A stretch of 6,646 nucleotides of DNA from Rhodospirillales bacterium Alpha_05 (GTDB lineage: Bacteria; Pseudomonadota; Alphaproteobacteria; Rhodospirillales; Rhodospirillaceae): positions 1-6,646 of the forward strand of contig LUYR01000323.1 in the NCBI GenBank assembly GCA_001603335.1. Direction: 5' to 3'. Of this stretch, positions 1 through 5,538 are shown one piece after another. Under the pieces are notes generated by a model, which worked only from the letters and a program-made list of their open reading frames with translations, made no database searches and was not told where the DNA came from. How positions within the stretch are numbered: the first letter of the stretch is position 1; every line of letters starts with the position of its first letter. Both the position numbers and the translations under genes were made by a program.

Positions 1-202
1 CGGCGGGCGCGCCCGCGACCTCGGCGATCCAGGCTTCCCGCCCCTGCCGCCGCGCGATCCATTGCGCGCGGTCCACCTGCCCCCAGGCCGCGATCTGGTC
101 GGCGTCGTAATCCGGCGAAGCGCGCACCGCCGCGAGGAAGATCGCGATCGCGACGTCGTGGTCGGCTTCGGCGTAGGTGCGGATCGTCGATGCGTGGATC
201 AT
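1..202 (-). CDS. GNAT-family N-acetyltransferase, N-terminal part (cut by window edge)
   Basis: Only the first 67 codons are visible; the rest lies left of the window. The protein begins MIHASTIRTYAEADHDVAIA and continues through an alpha-helical stretch, an 'SPDYDADQIAAW' segment and '...REAWIAEVAG'. This matches the usual start of GNAT acetyltransferases: a first beta strand near residues 5-10, helix 1 at about 13-27, a variable 'Y.p.ql..W' loop, then strand 2 'AWIAEVAG'. The acetyl-CoA-binding motif (Q/RxxGxG/A) would lie beyond the edge, so acetyltransferase activity and substrate are unproven. The ATG at 202-200 is the only standard start before the conserved region, and an in-frame TAA lies four codons upstream. 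A perfect GGAGG (207-203) abuts the ATG with no spacer, which is unusual. The gene is transcribed away from the sugar-acid locus and shares the 94-nt spacer with it; a functional link is not indicated. Confidence 0.72.
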   Translation of the reverse strand, partial: MIHASTIRTYAEADHDVAIAIFLAAVRASPDYDADQIAAWGQVDRAQWIARRQGREAWIAEVAGAPA

Positions 203-231
203 CCTCCGAAGTTAGCAAGATTGTCGCGCCG

Positions 232-260
232 TTGACAGTTTCGCGCCGCGCCGCGCGCTA
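232..260 (+). promoter_or_regulatory. Candidate sigma-70 promoter for the dehydratase-yhcH operon
   Basis: A perfect TTGACA (232-237) is followed by a 17-bp spacer and the GC-rich hexamer GCGCTA (255-260), within 'GCTAGGGT', a pattern common before alphaproteobacterial genes. Predicted transcription would start near 267, giving a leader of about 30 nt before the ATG at 297. The -35 is strong and the -10 is weak, so help from an activator is plausible. The same 94-nt spacer must also hold the promoter of the divergent GNAT gene, for which I see no convincing hexamers. Confidence 0.5.
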
Positions 261-296
261 GGGTCGGAAACCCTTTCGCCGCAGGACGATTTCACG

Positions 297-1409
297 ATGA
301 AAATCACCGCGCTGACCCCGTTCATTCTCCACGTTCCGGTGAGCAAGAGCCTCATCGGCGATTCCACCCACACCATCACCCACTGGGGCATGCCCGGGGT
401 GATCATCGAGACCGATACCGGCCTCAAGGGCTACGGTTACACCGGCACCCACGCCGACCTCCCCTCCGACCGCCTGATCACGTCGATCATCACCGACGTC
501 TTCGGCCCGATGCTGATCGGCGAGGACCCGCGCGAGGTTCGCCACCTCCACCACAAGCTCTCCAAAAGCTCGACCAACATCTGGATCGGCCGGGGCGGCC
601 TGTTGCAGATGGCGATCTCGGCGATCGACATCGCGCTCTGGGACTTGAAAGCGAAGGAAGCCGAGCAGCCGCTGTGGATGCTGATGGGCGGCGGCGCGAG
701 TTCCAAGGTCGCGGCCTACAACACCGATTGCGGCTGGCTGGTGCGCTCGGAGGCCGAACTCGTCGACGACTGCAAGGCGATGATCTTCGATAACGATTTC
801 TCGGCGATCAAGATGAAGATCGGCAAGCCCGACCCGAAGGAGGACTTCGACCGTATCGAAGCGGTGCGTAAGGCGATCGGCGACGCGCCGAAGCTGATGG
901 TCGACGTCAACGGCAAGTGGGACATCGCCACCGCCAAGCAGTACGCCCCCCGCCTCGCCGACTACGACATCACCTGGCTCGAGGAACCGCTGTGGCACGA
1001 GGACGTGCACGGCCACAAGGACCTCGCCGAGCGCATCGACACGCCGATCGCGCTGGGCGAGCTGCTCTACGAGTTCGACACCTTCAAGGAGTTCGTGCTC
1101 GCGGGCGCGGTGGACTACCTCCAGCCCGACGCGACGCGCTGCGGCGGCCTCACTGCGGTGTGGCAAATCGCCGACCTCGGGCATGCATTTCATCTGCCCG
1201 TAACCCCGCATCATGGTGATATGATGCAGGCGCAACTTCACCTCGTCATGGCGCACCCGGCGTGCTCGCTGCTCGAATACATTCCCTGGACGCTCGGATG
1301 CTTCGTCGACCCGGTGGTGGTCGAGGACGGATACTACCATCTGCCCACCGCGCCCGGCGCGGGCACCACCCTCAAGGCGGAAACGCTGGACCGCTTCAAC
1401 GTCAAATAA
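297..1409 (+). CDS. Enolase-superfamily acid-sugar dehydratase (mandelate racemase subgroup)
   Basis: This 370-residue protein has the family's usual length and two domains: an N-terminal capping domain (about 1-125, with 'VIIETDTGLKGYGYTG' at 35-50) and a (beta/alpha)7-beta barrel. All catalytic positions of the mandelate racemase subgroup are present: the KxK pair K172/K174, Mg2+ ligands D203 (VDVNG), E229 (EEP) and E255 (GE), the His-Asp dyad D278 (PDATRCGG) and H305 (TPHHGD), and a late acid E327. Most sit eight residues after their mandelate racemase counterparts. The family abstracts the proton alpha to a carboxylate. Most members with this dyad and no aromatic substrate dehydrate aldonates or aldarates to 2-keto-3-deoxy acids in the cytoplasm. 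The neighbouring aldolase and TRAP genes support dehydration rather than racemisation (inference). The exact substrate cannot be read; D-mannonate dehydratase-type signatures were not evident. AGGA lies about 10 nt before the ATG. It is first in a two-gene operon, with 24 nt to the next gene. Confidence 0.92.
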   Translation: MKITALTPFILHVPVSKSLIGDSTHTITHWGMPGVIIETDTGLKGYGYTGTHADLPSDRLITSIITDVFGPMLIGEDPREVRHLHHKLSKSSTNIWIGRGGLLQMAISAIDIALWDLKAKEAEQPLWMLMGGGASSKVAAYNTDCGWLVRSEAELVDDCKAMIFDNDFSAIKMKIGKPDPKEDFDRIEAVRKAIGDAPKLMVDVNGKWDIATAKQYAPRLADYDITWLEEPLWHEDVHGHKDLAERIDTPIALGELLYEFDTFKEFVLAGAVDYLQPDATRCGGLTAVWQIADLGHAFHLPVTPHHGDMMQAQLHLVMAHPACSLLEYIPWTLGCFVDPVVVEDGYYHLPTAPGAGTTLKAETLDRFNVK

Positions 1410-1433
1410 CCCGGTATCGGGGGGAGACACGAC

Positions 1434-1904
1434 ATGATCTTCGGTAACGTCAACGCGCTGCAGGACATGGGCTGGCTGCCGCAGCCGCTCAAGCTCGCGG
1501 TCGACCACCTCAAGGCGACCGACTTCGCCGCCAAGGAACCGGGCCGCTACGAGCTCCAGGGCGCCGACATCTTCGTTTTGGTGAGCGACCTCACCACCAA
1601 GCCCGCGAGCGAGAACCGCCCGGAAATCCACCGCAACTTCATCGACGTGCAGTATCTCGTGCACGGCTCCGAGCGCATCGGCGTCGCCGTCGACACCGGC
1701 AAGAACCCGGTGGCGGAAGACCTGCTGGCGGACAAGGACATCCTGTTCTACTCGGCGATGGAGAACGAAACCCCGGTGGAGATGACCCCGGGCAGCTTCG
1801 CCGTGCTCTTCCCCTCCGACGTCCACCGCCCGGGCTGCCAGGCCGCCAAGGCCGAGACCATCCGCAAGGTGGTGGTCAAGGTGCGCGCCTCGCTGCTGAA
1901 GTAA
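1434..1904 (+). CDS. YhcH/YjgK/YiaL family protein (DUF386), putative sugar-acid anomerase
   Basis: The 156-residue protein matches the usual length of the single-domain, cupin-like DUF386 family (YhcH/NanQ, YiaL, EbgC). Family signatures are visible: 'MIFGNV' at the N-terminus, the metal-site cluster E64-x-H66-x4-D71-x-Q73 within 'EIHRNFIDVQYLVHGSERI', then 'FPSDVHRPG' (126-134, with H131), and the terminal basic strand 'IRKVVVKV' (143-150). E. coli YhcH/NanQ has been reported to interconvert anomers of N-acetylneuraminate, and YiaL and EbgC also sit in sugar operons. By analogy this member may speed mutarotation or ring opening of the imported sugar acid or of the cyclic 2-keto-3-deoxy product (inference). 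GGAG lies 7 nt before the ATG. The gene follows the dehydratase by 24 nt and is almost certainly co-transcribed; a terminator lies 20 nt after its stop. Family assignment is firm; the reaction is not. Confidence 0.88.
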   Translation: MIFGNVNALQDMGWLPQPLKLAVDHLKATDFAAKEPGRYELQGADIFVLVSDLTTKPASENRPEIHRNFIDVQYLVHGSERIGVAVDTGKNPVAEDLLADKDILFYSAMENETPVEMTPGSFAVLFPSDVHRPGCQAAKAETIRKVVVKVRASLLK

Positions 1905-1924
1905 GCGCCGCCAACCGCATGCAA

Positions 1925-1954
1925 AAAAAGGGGAGCCGCACGGCTCCCCTTTTT
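1925..1954. terminator. Bidirectional rho-independent terminator between convergent operons
   Basis: A-tract, then GGGGAGCC (1930-1937), short loop GCAC, then GGCTCCCC (1942-1949) and T5. The A run 5' and T run 3' pair with each other and provide a U tract on either strand. It sits in the 69-nt gap between the yhcH-like stop (1904) and the aldolase stop (1974), exactly where converging transcripts must end. Confidence 0.93.
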
Positions 1955-1973
1955 CATGCCCGGAAACGCCGGA

Positions 1974-2645
1974 TCATTTCTTGCGGATTTTCGCGATCAG
2001 CTCGACGGTGTCGCGGACCTTCTTCTCGATGCCCTTGTAGTCCTTGGCGTCGAGCAGCGGCTTGGTGATCAGGTTGCTGCCCATGCCGACGCACACAACG
2101 CCCGCGCCGAACCACTTGACCAGCGACTCTTCGGTGCAGTCGACGCCGCCGGTCGGCATGATCCGCGTCCAGGGGCTCGGCGCCAGCACCGACTTGACGA
2201 ACTCCGGCCCGCCGACGGTGCTGCCGGGGAACATCTTGACGATCTCGCAGCCCAATTCCTCGGCCTGACCCATCTCGGAAAGGGTGCCGCAACCGGGGCA
2301 ATACGCGATCTTGCGGCGGTTGCACATCTTCGCGACGTCGGGGTTGAGCAGCGGCCCGACGACGAAGCGCGCGGCATAGGCGATGTAGAGCGCCGCGGTC
2401 GGCGCATCGACGATCGAGCCGACGCCCATGATCACGCTCGGATCGGCCTTGGCGAAGTGGCGGTTGACCTCGAGGAACACCTGCGAGGCGAAGTCGCCGC
2501 GGTTGGTGAACTCGATGCACTTCGCGCCGCCGTCGGCGCACGCCTGGATCACGCTTTTACACACTTCGACATCCTGATGGTAGAACACCGGGATCACTCC
2601 CTGCTCCATCATCTTCGACAGAACGGTCATGCGGTCGGCGGACAT
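1974..2645 (-). CDS. KDPG/KHG aldolase family protein (class I, Eda-like)
   Basis: The 223-residue protein has the size and motif order of 2-dehydro-3-deoxy-6-phosphogluconate/4-hydroxy-2-oxoglutarate aldolases: 'GVIPVF' (16-21), catalytic-base E45 and R49 in 'CIEFTNRG', 'GVGSI' (74-78), 'VVGPLLNPDV', a proline-glycine turn in 'YCPGCGTLSE' (115-124), Schiff-base K137 in 'EIVKMFPG', 'PTGGV' (164-168) and 'GMGSNL' (187-192). E45 and R49 fall at the E. coli Eda positions and K137 is close to its K133. The family splits 2-keto-3-deoxy acids to pyruvate and an aldehyde. 'PTGGV' and 'GS' resemble the phosphate-binding loop, suggesting a phosphorylated substrate, yet no sugar kinase is in view. 'EFTNRG' and 'CPGC' replace the commoner 'VTLRT'-like and 'TPG' segments, marking a distinct subfamily. 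Start ATG has AAGGA 8 nt upstream. It lies 31 nt after iclR and is probably co-transcribed. Confidence 0.9.
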   Translation of the reverse strand: MSADRMTVLSKMMEQGVIPVFYHQDVEVCKSVIQACADGGAKCIEFTNRGDFASQVFLEVNRHFAKADPSVIMGVGSIVDAPTAALYIAYAARFVVGPLLNPDVAKMCNRRKIAYCPGCGTLSEMGQAEELGCEIVKMFPGSTVGGPEFVKSVLAPSPWTRIMPTGGVDCTEESLVKWFGAGVVCVGMGSNLITKPLLDAKDYKGIEKKVRDTVELIAKIRKK

Positions 2646-2676
2646 GTCTTGGTTCCTTATCGCCTCAGGGTCGGAC

Positions 2677-3480
2677 CTATGATTCCCATCCCAGGTCCCG
2701 GGAAATGGCGTCCGCGGTGGCGCGGATCACCGGGCCGAGCTCGCGCATTTGCGCCTCGGCCATGTAGAAGATCGGGCTCGAAATGCTGATCGCGGCGACG
2801 ATGCCGCCGGAGATGTCGTGCACCGGCGCGGCGACGCAGCGGATGCCGAGCTCGTTTTCCTCGAGGTCGTAGGCCCAGCCGCGCACGGCGGCCTCGGACA
2901 GCTGCGCCTCGTAGTCGGGCCAGGCGAGCGGGTGCGCATCGGGCGACGCGAGGCCGAGGGCCTCCTCGTAGAGCCCTTTCCAACGCTCGCGCGGAATGCC
3001 GAACATCAAAGCCTTGCCGAGGCCGGTGAGCGCGAGCGGCATCTGCTGGCCGATGCGCGAGCGCATTTCGAGGCCACGTGTGCCGGGGATCTTGTCGAGG
3101 TAAAGCACTTTCGCGCCGTCGAGCACGCCCATGTGGACGGTGTCCGAGGTGCGCCGCGCCAGCTCCTCGATCTGGCGGCGCGCGATGCCCGCGATCGGCC
3201 GCTGCTCGAGCGCGCGCTGGCCGAGGCGGATCAGCTGCGGCCCGAGGGTGTAGCCGCGATGCGGCACGTGGTGGAGATAGCCCTCCGCCACCAGCGAGGA
3301 AAGCATGCGATGGGTGGTCGAGCGCCGCGTGCCGAGGCGGGTCGATATCCCTTTGACGTGGGAGACGCCGTCGGCGACGCATTCGAGCAGGGCAAGGCCG
3401 CGCACCAGGGTTTGGGTGCCCACCACCTTCGAGGCGGCGAGGCCGTCGGTGTCGTCGTCGAGCGGAGAATTGCCGTCCAT
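2677..3480 (-). CDS. IclR-family transcriptional regulator
   Basis: The 267-residue protein (start at 3480) has an N-terminal winged helix-turn-helix at about 19-82 ('QTLVRGLALLE', recognition region 'STRLGTRRSTTHRMLSSLVAEGYL') and a C-terminal GAF-like effector domain at about 95-265 ('MPLALTGLGKALM', 'GIRCVAAPVHDISGGIVAAISIS'). This is the standard IclR architecture and length. Such proteins usually sense a small carboxylate or sugar-acid intermediate and repress or activate adjacent catabolic genes, often including their own. The start is set at ATG 3480-3478 because GGGAG lies 8 nt upstream and a promoter lies between it and an earlier in-frame ATG at 3552. The gene ends with TAG 31 nt before the aldolase. 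Its position between transporter and aldolase suggests it governs this locus (inference). Confidence 0.93.
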   Translation of the reverse strand: MDGNSPLDDDTDGLAASKVVGTQTLVRGLALLECVADGVSHVKGISTRLGTRRSTTHRMLSSLVAEGYLHHVPHRGYTLGPQLIRLGQRALEQRPIAGIARRQIEELARRTSDTVHMGVLDGAKVLYLDKIPGTRGLEMRSRIGQQMPLALTGLGKALMFGIPRERWKGLYEEALGLASPDAHPLAWPDYEAQLSEAAVRGWAYDLEENELGIRCVAAPVHDISGGIVAAISISSPIFYMAEAQMRELGPVIRATADAISRDLGWES

Positions 3481-3488
3481 TTTCGCCA

Positions 3489-3493
3489 CTCCC
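3489..3493 (-). promoter_or_regulatory. Ribosome binding site fixing the iclR start
   Basis: On the minus strand GGGAG stands 8 nt before the ATG at 3480. No comparable site stands before the in-frame ATG at 3552, so this supports the 267-residue protein. Confidence 0.8.
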
Positions 3494-3517
3494 AGGGAAA
3501 ACCGCGAACACTTGGCG

Positions 3518-3546
3518 AGGTTAGAAGTCGGCCCCAAAAGTGTCAA
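3518..3546 (-). promoter_or_regulatory. Promoter of the iclR-aldolase unit
   Basis: On the minus strand a perfect TTGACA (3546-3541) is followed by exactly 17 bp and TAACCT (3523-3518). Expected transcription start is near 3511, giving a leader of about 30 nt before the start codon at 3480. It lies downstream of the TRAP operon's 3' hairpin, so iclR and the aldolase can be transcribed independently of the transporter. Confidence 0.7.
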
Positions 3547-3551
3547 TTCCA

Positions 3552-3575
3552 TTCACCATCTTCCCAGATAGTGAA
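3552..3575. promoter_or_regulatory. Inverted repeat, candidate regulator operator
   Basis: The left arm TTCACCATCT (3552-3561) and right arm AGATAGTGAA (3566-3575) are inverted repeats with 9 of 10 positions matched, around a 4-nt centre. It begins 5 bp upstream of the iclR -35, with its centre about 52 bp upstream of the predicted start. Both the symmetry and the position are typical of a dimeric regulator's site, and the adjacent IclR protein is the natural candidate (inference). Its right end overlaps the first 1 bp of the neighbouring hairpin stem. Confidence 0.55.
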
Positions 3576-3608
3576 ACAGCGCCCCGGCCTTGCGGCGGGG
3601 GCGCTGTT
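3575..3608 (-). terminator. Hairpin at the 3' end of the TRAP operon, probable terminator
   Basis: A perfect 11-bp stem, AACAGCGCCCC (3575-3585) with GGGGCGCTGTT (3598-3608), encloses a G-G mismatch, three further pairs and a TTGC loop. It starts about 20 nt after the dctM stop on the minus strand. Only a short T run follows the stem, so termination may be partial or factor-assisted. Confidence 0.62.
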
Positions 3609-3628
3609 CGGTTCCGAAGCGGCGCGGG

Positions 3629-4912
3629 CTACTTCGCGAGGAGATGCGGAAGCGCCAGCGGGATCGCCGGAATGTAGGTCACCAGCATCAGGCACATCAC
3701 CATCACGATGATGAACGGCACGATGCCGCGAGTGACGAGATCGAGCGGCGCCGCCCCCACTCTCGCCGCCACGAACAGGTTGATCCCGAGTGGTGGTGTG
3801 ATGAACCCGATCGCGAGGTTGACCACCATGATGATGCCGAAGTGCACCGGATCGACGCCGATGGAGAGCGCCACCGGCATCAGGATCGGCGCGAGCACCA
3901 GGATCGCCGGGGTGGTGTCCATGAAGCAGCCGACGATCAACAAGAGGAGGTTGATCAGCAGCAGGATCAGCACGCCGTTGGTGGTGACGTGCATCAGCCA
4001 GTCGGTGATCATCGCCGGGATCTGCTCGATGGTGAGGATCTTGGTGAACGCCGAGGCGCAGCCGAGGATCACCATCGTCGTGCCGGTGGTCGAGCACGCG
4101 CCGCCGATCGGGTCGAGGATGGTCTTGAAGTTGAGCTCGCGGTGGATGAACACGCCGCAGACGAAGGCATAGACCGCCGCCACCGCCGCCGCTTCGGTCG
4201 GGGTGAAGATGCCGGCGTAGATGCCGCCCAGAATGATCAGCGGGTTGAGCAGGGCCCATTTCGCCTCGGCGATCGCCTCGCCCGCACGCTTCCAGCTGAA
4301 CGGCTCGTCGTCGCCGCTCCAGCCGTTTTTCTTGCAGTAGTAGCGGCACCAGACGATCAGCGAGAGGCCGATCAGCATGCCGGGGCCGAAGCCGCCGAGG
4401 AACAGGTCGGAAATCGAGGTCGCGGTGGTGACGCCGAAGATCACCATCGGGATCGACGGCGGAATGATCACGCCGATGCTGCCCGCGGTGGCGATCAGCG
4501 CCAGGGTGAACGACTTCGAATAGCCACGCTTCAGCATCGTCGGCACCACCATGCCGCCGACCGCCGCCACCGTCGCCGGGCCCGAGCCCGAGACCGCGGC
4601 GAAGAACATGCAGACCACCACGGTGACGATCGCGAGACCGCCCGCCATCCGGCCGAAGAACACGCTCGCGACATTGAGGATGCGCCGCGAAACGCCGCCC
4701 GCCCCCATCAGCTCGCCCGCGAGGATGAACAGCGGGATCGCCATGATCGGGAAGGAATCGGTGGAGGACACCAGGGTCTGGGGGAAGTATCCGAGCGAAA
4801 GCGTATCGCCGACCATGATCGCGGCGACCGAAGAGATACCGATGGCGATGCCGACCGGAACCTCGAGGATGAGGAAGACGACGAGACTGATGAGGAGAAC
4901 CGCGGTAACCAA
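3629..4912 (-). CDS. dctM: TRAP transporter large membrane subunit, DctM
   Basis: The 427-residue, very hydrophobic protein has the length and motifs of the DctM subunit, the roughly 12-helix ion-coupled translocation component of TRAP transporters in the inner membrane. Signatures include 'LEVPVGIAIGISS' near residue 20, 'FPIMAIPLFILAGELMGAGG' near 55, 'AAVSGSGPATVAAVGGM' near 110, 'GSIGVIIPPSIPMVIFG' near 150, 'FTPTEAAAVAAVYAF' near 235 and 'GFITPPLGINLFVAA' near 370. The start is TTG at 4912-4910, preceded at 7 nt by GGAGGG that lies inside the end of dctQ. There is no ATG near the expected N-terminus. The gene is in the same reading frame as dctQ, separated by TGA and one codon, so the two are translationally coupled. 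It forms the transporter with DctQ and the binding protein DctP. Confidence 0.95.
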   Translation of the reverse strand: MVTAVLLISLVVFLILEVPVGIAIGISSVAAIMVGDTLSLGYFPQTLVSSTDSFPIMAIPLFILAGELMGAGGVSRRILNVASVFFGRMAGGLAIVTVVVCMFFAAVSGSGPATVAAVGGMVVPTMLKRGYSKSFTLALIATAGSIGVIIPPSIPMVIFGVTTATSISDLFLGGFGPGMLIGLSLIVWCRYYCKKNGWSGDDEPFSWKRAGEAIAEAKWALLNPLIILGGIYAGIFTPTEAAAVAAVYAFVCGVFIHRELNFKTILDPIGGACSTTGTTMVILGCASAFTKILTIEQIPAMITDWLMHVTTNGVLILLLINLLLLIVGCFMDTTPAILVLAPILMPVALSIGVDPVHFGIIMVVNLAIGFITPPLGINLFVAARVGAAPLDLVTRGIVPFIIVMVMCLMLVTYIPAIPLALPHLLAK

Positions 4913-4915
4913 GGC

Positions 4916-5398
4916 TCAGCCCTCCGCGCGAATGAGATTGAGGCGATAGATGATCGCCTGCACCTGGCGGATCGCGGTGAGCGCGAAGCCGACCGTCGGC
5001 GCGGAATAGAGCATCCACATCGGCATCTGGATCGCGGGCGAGGTCTGGCCGAGCATCAACTGCTTCTCGACGATGCCCCACGACGAATAGACGACGAACA
5101 GCGAGAAGCCGAGGAAGAGCAGGTCGCCGACCAGCTCGACATAAGGCCGCGCGCGCACCGGAAAGAGCAGCAGCGCCGCCTCGATCTTGATGTGCTTCAT
5201 GATCTGCGCGCCGTAGCTGATGCCGATGTAGATCAGCCAGACGAAGATGTAGCGCGCCAGCTCTTCGGACCACGACAAGGAGTCGCGCATTACATAGCGC
5301 ATAAACACCTGAACCGCGAGGATCAGGGTCATCGACGACATCAAGACGATACAGACGTACCGCTCGAAGTTCTCGTCGAGAAACTTCAGGAACTTCAT
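4916..5398 (-). CDS. dctQ: TRAP transporter small membrane subunit, DctQ
   Basis: The 160-residue protein has the usual DctQ length and four predicted membrane helices (about 14-36, 47-66, 88-107 and 127-148). The family signature is clear: 'QVFMRYVMRDSLSWSEELARYIFVW' spread over about residues 30-54, containing the Q-x3-R-Y and W-x-E-E-L-x-R elements. DctQ scaffolds DctM and the binding protein in the inner membrane. The ATG at 5398-5396 has GGGAG 8 nt upstream. The TGA stop is followed after one codon by the dctM start in the same frame. A 140-nt spacer with two hairpins separates it from dctP, implying a lower level of the membrane subunits than of the binding protein (inference). Confidence 0.93.
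   Translation of the reverse strand: MKFLKFLDENFERYVCIVLMSSMTLILAVQVFMRYVMRDSLSWSEELARYIFVWLIYIGISYGAQIMKHIKIEAALLLFPVRARPYVELVGDLLFLGFSLFVVYSSWGIVEKQLMLGQTSPAIQMPMWMLYSAPTVGFALTAIRQVQAIIYRLNLIRAEG
4920..4925 (-). promoter_or_regulatory. Ribosome binding site deciding the TTG start of dctM
   Basis: On the minus strand GGAGGG stands 7 nt before TTG 4912-4910 and overlaps the last codons of dctQ. It supports a TTG start and translational coupling of dctM to dctQ. Confidence 0.75.
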
Positions 5399-5460
5399 AT
5401 CCGGGTCTCCCTCAAGACGCGCGCATCCCCGGCGCGCCCACTAACCGGTCGATATCGAGA

Positions 5461-5488
5461 CCCCTGCCGCGGGTCCGCGCGGCAGGGG
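5461..5488. repeat. Perfect inverted repeat in the dctP-dctQ spacer
   Basis: CCCCTGCCGC (5461-5470) and GCGGCAGGGG (5479-5488) form a perfect 10-bp stem with an 8-nt loop. No T run follows on either strand, so it is not a classical terminator. It could stabilise the 5' end of a processed dctQM message or the 3' end of dctP RNA. A separate perfect 10-bp palindrome, TCGATATCGA, lies beside it at 5449-5458. The rest of the spacer toward dctQ shows only the ribosome binding site at 5407-5411 and no clear promoter. Confidence 0.6.
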
Positions 5489-5498
5489 CAAATCGGTG

Positions 5499-5532
5499 AA
5501 AAAAAGCCCGGGCCGGGCGGCCCAGCCGGGGC
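5499..5532 (-). terminator. Intra-operon rho-independent terminator or attenuator after dctP
   Basis: On the minus strand, 7 nt past the dctP stop, a GC-only region (5532-5506) can fold as GGGCC-GCCC-GGCCC closed by an outer GCCC/GGGC pair with a bulge. A run of seven T (5505-5499) follows directly. Terminators at this place commonly leave the binding-protein message in excess over the membrane subunits. Confidence 0.72.
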
Positions 5533-5538
5533 GGACGG

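Noticed and set aside
258..1826. 522-codon open frame on the minus strand, antisense to the dehydratase and yhcH-like genes
   Set aside because: Its translation is rich in Arg, Val, Asp and His with no recognisable domain, and it spans two well-supported genes and their spacer. It is the mirror of third-position GC bias.
1956..2789. 277-codon open frame on the plus strand over the aldolase
   Set aside because: It is a shadow of the aldolase and the iclR end, with no motifs, and it starts inside the terminator region.
3481..3552. 24-residue N-terminal extension of iclR from the ATG at 3552
   Set aside because: The extension contains the TTGACA-17-TAACCT promoter, has no good ribosome binding site and adds no IclR-family sequence; the ATG at 3480 has GGGAG at 8 nt.
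2749..3711. 320-codon open frame on the plus strand over iclR
   Set aside because: It is antisense to a clear IclR regulator, lacks a recognisable domain, and runs through the iclR promoter and TRAP hairpin.
3543..5273. 576-codon open frame on the minus strand, out of frame with dctM
   Set aside because: It has an Arg/His/Gly-rich composition and no family motifs; dctM and dctQ in the correct frames account for this stretch.
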